DNA of 10,257 bases, from assembly GCA_020050775.1 (NCBI GenBank), contig JAGVKC010000056.1:1-10257 (forward strand), in the 5' to 3' direction. The notes beneath the pieces were generated by a model. That model was not told where the DNA came from. It searched no databases and was given only the letters and a program-made list of their open reading frames with translations. Both the position numbers and the translations under genes were made by a program. This DNA is from Minisyncoccota bacterium (GTDB lineage Bacteria > Patescibacteriota > Minisyncoccia > Phycocordibacterales > SBAW01). This document shows, piece after piece, positions 1 to 4,287 of the stretch (its first letter is position 1; each line of letters opens with the position of its first letter).

Positions 1-161
1 AGAAGAGATACGATATGTTCCAGCAGACTGATTGCCGTGCGAACAACTTCACTATCCGACATCGCGCCCCGAATGTTCTTAAGACGATCAATCCTCTCCC
101 AGAATTTCACCGTCATCGTGATGTGGCGGCGAACGACTGGTTCACTGCTACCTTTTCGCAT
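1..161 (-). CDS. Ribbon-helix-helix (CopG/Arc-like) protein, C-terminus beyond the window
   Basis: Reading the minus strand from the ATG at 161 gives 53 codons with no stop before the window edge, so the C-terminus is missing. Residues 10-48 align without gaps to residues 5-43 of the upstream gene product, with 16 of 39 identical, including VRR at the start of the beta-strand and SDSE at the start of helix 2. This is the pattern of MetJ/Arc/CopG proteins, which bind DNA as dimers through a beta-ribbon. The start overlaps the end of the upstream gene by 14 nt, and GAAGGA lies 9 nt before the ATG, so translation is probably coupled. Such proteins are often antitoxins or plasmid and mobile-element regulators, but the partner would lie outside the window. 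The coding frame and fold are fairly sure; the role is unknown. Confidence 0.7.
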   Translation of the reverse strand, partial: MRKGSSEPVVRRHITMTVKFWERIDRLKNIRGAMSDSEVVRTAISLLEHIVSL

Positions 162-333
162 TGCGTCGTATCCTTCTTTTACCCTTCTTTTTTCGCTTGC
201 ACGACTCAAGCAAATTAATCGCTTCTCTTAGGATCTCGCTGTCAGATCGAGAACCTTGTTTTTTTCGAACTTTTTCAAGACACTCCAAGAAACTTTTTGG
301 AAAGATAAGTTTACGACGTACCATGTCGGCCAT
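148..333 (-). CDS. Small ribbon-helix-helix protein with a basic tail
   Basis: A 61-residue protein. The ATG at 333 is chosen because AGGAGG (339-344) lies 5 nt upstream; the in-frame GTG at 339 would overlap that ribosome site. Residues 5-12 fit the RHH beta-strand (VRRKLIFP), residues 13-26 helix 1, and SRSDSEILREAINLLE (28-43) the turn and helix 2, as in CopG/Arc proteins. The last 16 residues are almost all Lys and Arg, which suggests extra DNA contacts. It is followed by an overlapping homologous RHH gene, so the two may form a heterodimer or a tandem regulator. A possible promoter is GTGACT (390-395), 17 nt, TATTGT (367-372). No toxin gene is visible next to it here. Assignment is by pattern only and the target is unknown. 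Confidence 0.72.
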   Translation of the reverse strand: MADMVRRKLIFPKSFLECLEKVRKKQGSRSDSEILREAINLLESCKRKKKGKRRIRRNAKR

Positions 334-366
334 AAGCACCTCCTGCTCTAGTTACTGCCCGAAGAG

Positions 367-395
367 ACAATACAGTAGAGCTATAAAAAAGTCAC
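367..395 (-). promoter_or_regulatory. Possible promoter of the RHH gene pair
   Basis: On the minus strand GTGACT (390-395) and TATTGT (367-372) are 17 nt apart, each matching four of six consensus bases. The 5' leader would be about 25-30 nt and contains the AGGAGG site. The bases around it (about 345-480) hold no other gene or strong structure that I can see. Confidence 0.35.
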
Positions 396-479
396 TAGTC
401 GGAGCACGGGCCACCTAATTTTTAATGAACAGAGTGAATATAAAAATGGAAGTACTCTTGTGGTGACGAAGTTGGAACT

Positions 480-620
480 CTACTTAAGCACGAGACGCAA
501 AGTCATATTGCCAGGAGACGTAAAACCAGCAGATTCAAAAAGCTTTATAGCCTCTTCCAAAGCCGGCGCATACGAATCTGCTATTACTCCGTCAAAATCG
601 AAAAGTATAAATTTTTCATT
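480..620 (-). pseudogene. N-terminal fragment of a HAD-superfamily phosphatase
   Basis: The minus-strand frame begins, just after a copy of the tRNA-Thr 3' end, with residues that read NEKFILFDFDGVIADS. FDFDG with two aspartates two apart is HAD motif I, where the first Asp is the phosphoryl-accepting nucleophile. The following helix (about residues 17-32) is also typical of beta-phosphoglucomutase/phosphoglycolate phosphatase-like members. After about residue 33 the similarity ends and the frame stops at residue 46, whereas complete family members exceed 180 residues. There is no start codon where one is expected (before EKFIL); the frame runs back into tRNA-derived and hairpin DNA up to a GTG at 707. 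I see no continuation in other frames down to 345. This looks like a gene remnant cut at both ends by recombination, not a functional enzyme. Confidence 0.65.
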
Positions 621-636
621 GGAGCCGCCTCCCAGA
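619..636 (-). repeat. Copy of the tRNA-Thr 3' end (att-like direct repeat, copy 1)
   Basis: TTGGAGCCGCCTCCCAGA on the plus strand is identical to 769-786, exactly 150 bp away in the same orientation. In the tRNA it covers the 3' strand of the T-stem, the acceptor strand, the discriminator and CCA. In this copy CCCAG (646-650) can still pair with CTGGG (631-635, minus-strand reading) around an unrelated 10-nt loop, giving a T-arm-like minihelix. It directly abuts the HAD fragment. Confidence 0.85.
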
Positions 637-647
637 ATTTCACTCCT

Positions 648-715
648 GGGCGCTACGCGCCCTTTCGAAACCCTCGGTTTCGAATACCTTCCTACACGGG
701 GAGGCACACCTCCCC
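648..715. repeat. Array of three perfect short hairpins
   Basis: Three exact inverted repeats follow one another: GGGCGC-TAC-GCGCCC (648-662), TTCGAAACC-CTC-GGTTTCGAA (664-684) and GGGGAGG-CACA-CCTCCCC (698-715). The loops are 3, 3 and 4 nt. None is followed by a U-run, so they are not ordinary terminators. The whole array lies between the two tRNA-Thr 3'-end copies. Function is unknown; single-strand DNA recognition by a recombinase or an RNA structural role are possibilities. Confidence 0.8.
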
Positions 716-723
716 GACCCCCT

Positions 724-742
724 CCAGTTCAAATCTGGGAGG
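724..742 (+). repeat. Inverted copy of the tRNA-Thr T-arm
   Basis: CCAGTTCAAATCTGGGAGG on the plus strand is a perfect 19-bp match to the minus-strand tRNA-Thr at 778-796, so it is an inverted duplicate. It includes the T-loop TTCAAAT and part of the acceptor strand. The two arms could pair across a 35-nt gap that contains another perfect hairpin (AAATATC-TTC-GATATTT, 753-769). Confidence 0.85.
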
Positions 743-768
743 ACAAACACAGAAATATCTTCGATATT

Positions 769-786
769 TTGGAGCCGCCTCCCAGA
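769..786 (-). repeat. tRNA-Thr 3' end (att-like direct repeat, copy 2)
   Basis: This is the second copy of the 18-bp direct repeat, here forming the real 3' end of the tRNA gene. tRNA 3' ends are classic integration targets for tyrosine recombinases because the inserted copy restores the tRNA. No integrase gene is visible in the window, so the att reading is an inference. Confidence 0.6.
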
Positions 787-845
787 TTTGAACTGGGGAC
801 CTTCTCTTTACAAAAGAGTTGCTCTACCAACTGAGCTAAGGCGGC
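770..845 (-). tRNA. tRNA-Thr (anticodon UGU)
   Basis: The 76-nt minus-strand sequence folds as a standard tRNA. The acceptor GCCGCCT pairs with AGGCGGC. The D-arm is GCTC/GAGC, the anticodon arm has loop TTTGTAA, and the T-arm is CCCAG-TTCAAAT-CTGGG. The discriminator is U and CCA is encoded. Bases 34-36 are UGU, which decodes ACA and, by wobble, other threonine codons. G35 and U36 agree with the usual threonine identity. One weak point is an A27-A43 mismatch at the top of the anticodon stem. A promoter-like TATAGT lies 9 nt upstream. Its 3' end and T-arm are partly duplicated downstream. Confidence 0.97.
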
Positions 846-854
846 TTGGTGCAC

Positions 855-883
855 ACTATAACAGATTTTTATCTTATATTCAC
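855..883 (-). promoter_or_regulatory. tRNA-Thr promoter
   Basis: TATAGT (855-860, minus strand) is preceded by TGT, an extended -10 of the TGn type. A weak -35, GTGAAT (878-883), lies 17 nt upstream. Transcription would begin only a few nucleotides before the mature tRNA 5' end. Confidence 0.5.
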
Positions 884-908
884 ACACTAAAATAGCTATA
901 ACACATAA

Positions 909-936
909 CATACGACCGTATAAAATAGGTTATACT
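909..936 (+). promoter_or_regulatory. Promoter and operator-like palindrome of the PaaX-like gene
   Basis: CATACG-AC-CGTAT (909-921) is an inverted repeat with a 2-nt spacer. It is followed by TATACT (931-936), a good -10 only 6 nt before the ATG at 943, which predicts a leaderless transcript; there is no Shine-Dalgarno sequence. No clear -35 is seen, and the palindrome sits in the expected spacer/-35 area, where a bound protein would block or replace -35 contacts. A near-identical palindrome follows the gene at 1520-1533. Confidence 0.5.
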
Positions 937-942
937 CATAAA

Positions 943-1512
943 ATGAAGTACAAGCAACAAAAGAAGACCGACAAGGGTGTCGTAACCCGGATTGCCCTTG
1001 GATTACTAGCAGTTGGAGGCGCGGTCGTACTTCTTGCAGCAGCCCCCGGTTTAAGCATGGCTCTAAAACTCATCGACCCCAACCCCCGCAAAGCCATGAG
1101 GAAGCTTGAACGAGCACTTAGTGCGCTTGCCAAGCAAGGCGACGTGACACTCCAGCCCGGCAAGCAAGGCAAACGTTACCGTATAACTTCAATGGGTAGG
1201 AAAAAGCTTGCTCGGTTACAACTGGCGCGCTTTACCCTTACAAAGCGAAAAAAGTGGAACGGAAAATGGCAAGTAGTGTGTTTTGACATTCCCGAAACGG
1301 AGAAGTACGAGCGCACTTTGTTACAAACGAAGCTGACAGAGTTGGGGTTTTATCGATTACAGAATTCCGTATTTGTCTCACCATTCGAATCCAGTGAATT
1401 GGTCCAACTTGCACACCAGGTTTTTGACTCAAGAAAGTACGTGCGACTTATCGTCGCCGACACAATAGATAACGAAGCGTATTTGCGACAATTCTTTCAC
1501 CTTAGCAAATAA
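943..1512 (+). CDS. Membrane-anchored winged-helix protein with PaaX-middle/Cas2-like domain
   Basis: A 189-residue protein. Residues 13-36 form a hydrophobic membrane segment after a Lys-rich start. Residues about 44-92 look like a winged helix-turn-helix, with the wing near QGKRYRITSMGRKKL. Residues 105-185 match the ferredoxin-like middle domain of PaaX regulators, which resembles Cas2: WNGKWQVVCFDIPE, then LGFYRLQNSVFVSPF. PaaX of Proteobacteria represses phenylacetate catabolism, but no such genes are here. Related short proteins in Patescibacteria are often labelled Cas2; with no CRISPR array or other cas gene nearby, a regulator seems more likely. The first Asp of Cas2-type sheets is kept (D115), so nuclease activity cannot be excluded. 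Twin palindromes on both sides suggest autoregulation. The family is fairly sure; ligand and targets are unknown. Confidence 0.8.
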   Translation: MKYKQQKKTDKGVVTRIALGLLAVGGAVVLLAAAPGLSMALKLIDPNPRKAMRKLERALSALAKQGDVTLQPGKQGKRYRITSMGRKKLARLQLARFTLTKRKKWNGKWQVVCFDIPETEKYERTLLQTKLTELGFYRLQNSVFVSPFESSELVQLAHQVFDSRKYVRLIVADTIDNEAYLRQFFHLSK

Positions 1513-1542
1513 CCAATATCATACGAGCGTATGTTACTGGTT
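1511..1542. repeat. Second CATACG-N2-CGTATG palindrome, nested in a longer inverted repeat
   Basis: CATACG-AG-CGTATG (1520-1533) is flanked by AACCA (1511-1515) and TGGTT (1538-1542), giving a symmetric structure with a 4x4 internal loop. It begins at the stop codon of the PaaX-like gene and resembles the palindrome upstream of that gene. It could be an operator copy or a hairpin ending transcription, although no U-run follows. Confidence 0.6.
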
Positions 1543-1549
1543 ACTTATG

Positions 1550-1567
1550 TATTTACTATAGTAAATA
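1550..1567. repeat. 18-bp perfect palindrome
   Basis: TATTTACTATAGTAAATA is a perfect palindrome in the 70-bp gap between two convergent genes. As RNA it would make a weak 7-bp A/U-rich hairpin, without a U-run on either strand, so a dimeric protein site is as likely as a terminator. Confidence 0.6.
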
Positions 1568-1582
1568 GGTGTGTACGGGCAT

Positions 1583-1993
1583 TTATTCTTCGGTAATGGT
1601 TTTCTCCCCATTCTCCCGAACAAGTTTCTTCTTGTACTCTCCTACTTCTTTTAGAAAAGCCGAAGCCTCTCCTTCTCCGCGCGGCGCTTCGGTGACGCGG
1701 CGCAAAAAGCCAAGCAAAAACTCTAGTCCCTGCTCCACAAGAAGTACAATGCGCGCAAAGAGCGTACGAACTGTCGCGCGCGCCTTGCGGTAGAGGTGCC
1801 CGCTACCAGAGCGCACCAATGCAGGTGCTGCATGTTCTATCCACACCAAGCGGCGATGGAAGAAACCTCCTATAGCCGGACGTACGCGAGCCCACAGTAC
1901 ATTACCAGTCTGCATCTCCCAACGCTTGATGAGCAAGAGCGAGGTGAGCCCTAGAATCGAAATAACGAGTGTAGCAGTGAAGAAAAGAACCAT
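1583..1993 (-). CDS. Small single-pass membrane protein, unknown function
   Basis: A 136-residue protein that I do not recognise. Residues 3-22 form one strong membrane helix; the rest is soluble, Arg-rich (about residues 24-75) and then amphipathic with mixed charge, ending in a hydrophilic tail. The long basic stretch right after the helix suggests an N-out, C-in topology or a peripheral membrane contact. It lies 16 nt after tsf on the same strand with no promoter or clear ribosome site between, so it is probably the third gene of the rpsB-tsf operon and translated by coupling. Codon use and base composition resemble its neighbours. It is likely a real gene because the frame is open, fills the gap between tsf and the convergent palindromes, and has a coherent helix. 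Confidence 0.65.
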   Translation of the reverse strand: MVLFFTATLVISILGLTSLLLIKRWEMQTGNVLWARVRPAIGGFFHRRLVWIEHAAPALVRSGSGHLYRKARATVRTLFARIVLLVEQGLEFLLGFLRRVTEAPRGEGEASAFLKEVGEYKKKLVRENGEKTITEE

Positions 1994-2009
1994 TGTTGTA
2001 GTGTAGCGT

Positions 2010-2465
2010 TTAGGCTACTGCGAAACAACTGAACTTTGTGATCTGTGTGCGTTCACCGAACTTCTGCACAGCGCCAGAGAGAAGGTCGTTTACTGTCTTG
2101 GACGGGTCCTTGATGAAAGGCTGTGCAATGAGCTCTTCGATGGTCTCTGGCTTCATAGCGGCAGCGTGCATGGCAATGTCACGCGCAAGCGCTACAAACT
2201 CCTCGTTTTTAGACACGAAGTCTGTTTCGCAGGAAAGCTGTACGAGGCATCCTACCTGGCCGGTGTTGTGCACGTAGGCCGCAACACAGCCAGCAGCAAG
2301 TTCGCGGTCTGCTTTCTTTTCAGCAAGTGTAACTGCGCGCGCAGAAAGAAGCTCAAGCGCCTTGGTCATATCGCCCTGCGCTTCTTCAAGCGCTTTTTTG
2401 CATTCCATGACGGAGATGCCGGTCTTTTCACGCAGTTCTTTTACTGCTTCAGCACTGATAGCCAT
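2010..2465 (-). CDS. tsf: Elongation factor Ts, short form
   Basis: EF-Ts is the guanine nucleotide exchange factor that reloads EF-Tu with GTP in the cytoplasm. Residues 1-45 are the UBA-like N-terminal domain with LREKTGISVMECKKALEE (11-28). CETDFV (79-84) contains the TDFV motif that contacts EF-Tu, and a GERTQITKF-type strand (137-145) closes the core. At 151 residues it is much shorter than the E. coli protein (about 280): the second half of the core and the coiled-coil module are absent, as in Thermus-like and many Patescibacteria forms. The start ATG lies 8 nt after the rpsB stop, with no Shine-Dalgarno sequence in the gap, so coupling to rpsB is likely. The rpsB-tsf order is conserved in most bacteria. 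The C-terminus adds a short hydrophobic tail. Confidence 0.96.
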   Translation of the reverse strand: MAISAEAVKELREKTGISVMECKKALEEAQGDMTKALELLSARAVTLAEKKADRELAAGCVAAYVHNTGQVGCLVQLSCETDFVSKNEEFVALARDIAMHAAAMKPETIEELIAQPFIKDPSKTVNDLLSGAVQKFGERTQITKFSCFAVA

Positions 2466-2473
2466 ATTGAGAA

Positions 2474-3169
2474 TTATTCGCGAGGAGGAACCGTGCTTGC
2501 GTAGGAGGCAGCGATTTCGTCGAGAATGTAAGAAAGAGTGTCGCGCGATGCATCGTTGCCAGGAATTGGGTACTGAATGAGCGAACGGTTGCAGTCAGTA
2601 TTCATGAGCGCAATAACTGGGATGTTCATCTGGCGAGCTTCAGCGACTGCGCCTTCTTCGCGCTTTGGGTCGATGACGATAAGAGCATCAGGATTCTTCT
2701 GCATACCACGCAGGCCGCCGAACATGAGTTCGAGGTCCGTAATTTCGCGGTCAATGAGAAGGCGTTCGCGCTTGGTGAACTGTGCAAGCTCCCCTTTTTC
2801 ACGCTTCTCAGAAAGTTCCTGGAGGCGTGCAAGACGCTTGCGGATTTCAGAGAAGTTCGTGATAGAACCTCCAATCCAGCGGCCGGAAGAATATGGCTGG
2901 TTGATGCGAAGTGCTGCGCGCTCTACTGCTTCGCGAGCTTCTGCCTTACCGCCAACAAAGAGAAGTACTTTGCGCTCTGCGCCAAGTGTCTTTACGAAGT
3001 TAAGCGCGTTCTCAAGGAGAGATGCCGTCTTCTCAAGGTCAAAAAGCTCGATACCACCTTTGGCACCGAAAATATAAGGAGCCTGTGTCGGGTGGCGGCG
3101 GCTCGGCGCGTAGCCGAAGTGCGCTCCAACCGAAAAAAGCTTGTCGATAATAGGGTTTTTAGTAGACAT
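2474..3169 (-). CDS. rpsB: 30S ribosomal protein uS2
   Basis: A 231-residue uS2, which binds the 30S head-body junction and is needed to recruit bS1 where that protein exists. Visible motifs are VGAHFGY (14-20), IFGAKGGIELFDLEKT (33-48), the RWIGGSITNF loop (97-106), GGLRGM (151-156), PDALIVIDPKRE (160-171) and YPIPGND (200-206). The segment NTDCNRSLIQ (190-199) departs from the usual DTNxDP-type sequence, with no Asp-Pro. The length is near the family norm. It is the first gene of rpsB-tsf, with a likely promoter at 3214-3242. The leader contains a terminator-like hairpin only about 10 nt before the ATG, and no Shine-Dalgarno sequence is visible. uS2 represses its own operon in E. coli through the leader; something similar is possible here. 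Confidence 0.97.
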   Translation of the reverse strand: MSTKNPIIDKLFSVGAHFGYAPSRRHPTQAPYIFGAKGGIELFDLEKTASLLENALNFVKTLGAERKVLLFVGGKAEAREAVERAALRINQPYSSGRWIGGSITNFSEIRKRLARLQELSEKREKGELAQFTKRERLLIDREITDLELMFGGLRGMQKNPDALIVIDPKREEGAVAEARQMNIPVIALMNTDCNRSLIQYPIPGNDASRDTLSYILDEIAASYASTVPPRE

Positions 3170-3178
3170 GGGTTACAG

Positions 3179-3196
3179 AAAAAAGGGCCGAAGCCC
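3179..3196 (-). terminator. Terminator-like UUCG hairpin in front of rpsB
   Basis: On the minus strand GGGC-TTCG-GCCC is followed directly by six T's (3179-3184). The C(UUCG)G tetraloop makes the short stem stable. It could end the rpmE-prfA-capA transcript. However, it also lies downstream of the likely rpsB promoter, inside the rpsB leader, so it may act as an attenuator. Confidence 0.65.
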
Positions 3197-3213
3197 CGTA
3201 TCGAACACTGGTG

Positions 3214-3242
3214 AGAATAGCACAGCGGGGTTACCCCTGCAA
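3214..3242 (-). promoter_or_regulatory. rpsB promoter
   Basis: On the minus strand TTGCAG (3237-3242) and TATTCT (3214-3219) are spaced 17 nt apart, and TGC before the -10 gives an extended -10. The spacer contains a small GGGG-TAA-CCCC hairpin (3227-3237). The predicted leader is about 38 nt. The promoter abuts the end of the capA-like gene. Confidence 0.55.
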
Positions 3243-3243
3243 C

Positions 3244-4287
3244 CTACTGTGCCCCTTGGTATGGCAAGGAAAAAGCACCCTCGGCCAATAAGGGCACTGA
3301 GATGGCCTCAGGCAGCTCTTTGCCCACCAACGCCTTCAATATACGCTCCCGTTCCTCTTGGCCCGCCAAGTCAGCCTGGGAAAGAACTACAGAAGTCGGG
3401 TAAAGTCTAAAGCGAGTCTCACTCTCTAAGAACGTTACGTGGACTAGTAGCCCATGCGTTGTGTCCCACGAGAAGTCTTGGTCGAACATAAAATTGCCGA
3501 GCGAATAAAATATCGGCTTCCCATCGTAAATCTCAACGGTCTGCACCACATGCGGGTGCGCGCCGATTATGGCGTCTGCACCTGCATCTAAAAATTGCTG
3601 TGCGAGCGAACGCTGCTCTGAACTAGGAGTGCCTTCGTATTCAACGCCCCAGTGCGGCATCACAATAACGCGCCAGCACAACGGGCGAATATATTCTATT
3701 TCTGAAATAACAGAAGCAGGATCAGACTTAAACAGCTCATGGTACCCAACCAAACAGAGCTGCTTGTTGCCGACAGGAAGCCTGACCGAGAGATTTCCGG
3801 CTGTGTTAAACGGCTGACCAAAGTGCGCAATGCTCCACTCGGCTAAATACTCACGCGTCGAAGTGTAGCCGCGGTCATAAAAATCGAGCGCATGGTTATT
3901 CGCAAGGCTTACTGCAGAAAGGCGCAGCGGTGCAATAGAGTCTCGCACGAACTGCGGGTTAAACGTGAAGCGCAAAATGTTACTGTCGCGGCGTGCGATA
4001 GACGCATTAGTCGTAATGGTTCCCTCCAAGTTAAGTACGCGCAGCGTAGTGTCTGTGTCTGCAAAAAGTTCTAAGAGCTTTGCTCCCCACATCGTTCCCT
4101 CTTCTCGGCCCTCCGCGCGCTTAGCGACATTTCTATCAAACATCGCGTCCCCTGCAAAAAGCACCGATACTCCTTTTTCTGTAAACGGCACAGCAATGTA
4201 AGGTGCGAGCGCTTGTGGCGTAGATATAGCGTACACTCCTGCAGCAAAGACTACGACACCAAGTGCGATAAGTGCTTTACGCTTCAT
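3244..4287 (-). CDS. CapA/PgsA-family metallophosphatase-like exported protein
   Basis: A 347-residue protein of the CapA family, named after the poly-gamma-glutamate capsule proteins of Bacillus and built on a calcineurin-like phosphoesterase fold. After a basic start, residues 5-22 form a membrane anchor or uncleaved signal. The family blocks appear in order: LFAGDAMFDR (43-52), VLNLEGT (84-90), SLANNHALDF (127-136), VMPHWGVEYE (209-218), GADAIIGAHPHVVQ (236-249) and YSLGNFMFDQ (261-270). The His, Asn and Asp residues fit metal binding. The start codon overlaps the prfA stop as ATGA, so it is translated by coupling. No capB or capC partners are present, so a poly-glutamate role is unsupported here; a cell-surface phosphoesterase is the cautious call. 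Its place behind prfA is where prmC often sits in other bacteria. Confidence 0.9.
   Translation of the reverse strand: MKRKALIALGVVVFAAGVYAISTPQALAPYIAVPFTEKGVSVLFAGDAMFDRNVAKRAEGREEGTMWGAKLLELFADTDTTLRVLNLEGTITTNASIARRDSNILRFTFNPQFVRDSIAPLRLSAVSLANNHALDFYDRGYTSTREYLAEWSIAHFGQPFNTAGNLSVRLPVGNKQLCLVGYHELFKSDPASVISEIEYIRPLCWRVIVMPHWGVEYEGTPSSEQRSLAQQFLDAGADAIIGAHPHVVQTVEIYDGKPIFYSLGNFMFDQDFSWDTTHGLLVHVTFLESETRFRLYPTSVVLSQADLAGQEERERILKALVGKELPEAISVPLLAEGAFSLPYQGAQ

Noticed and set aside
334..479. A further gene between the RHH pair and the HAD fragment
   Set aside because: No frame over 40 codons with a start signal or protein-like sequence was seen, only a possible promoter and the RHH ribosome site.
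460..834. 124-residue plus-strand open frame with PPRFELGT-like sequence
   Set aside because: It runs antisense through tRNA-Thr and the hairpin array; PPPRFELGTFSL is a known false protein signature made by translating the complement of tRNA genes.
729..911. 60-residue minus-strand open frame containing ALAQLVEQLFCKEKVPSSNLGGGS-type sequence
   Set aside because: It is the sense translation of the tRNA-Thr gene, a common artefact.
943..1512. Cas2 and therefore a CRISPR locus
   Set aside because: The domain is Cas2-like, but there is no repeat-spacer array and no other cas gene in the window, and the winged helix plus membrane segment fits a PaaX-like regulator better.
2010..2465. EF-Ts truncated by mutation
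   Set aside because: The C-terminal GERTQITKF-type strand is present and the stop is followed at once by the next gene; short EF-Ts is a normal family form.
2577..3077. Long plus-strand open frame opposite rpsB (166 codons)
   Set aside because: It is an antisense shadow of rpsB with Ser/Arg-rich composition and no ribosome site; similar antisense frames occur over prfA and the kinase gene.
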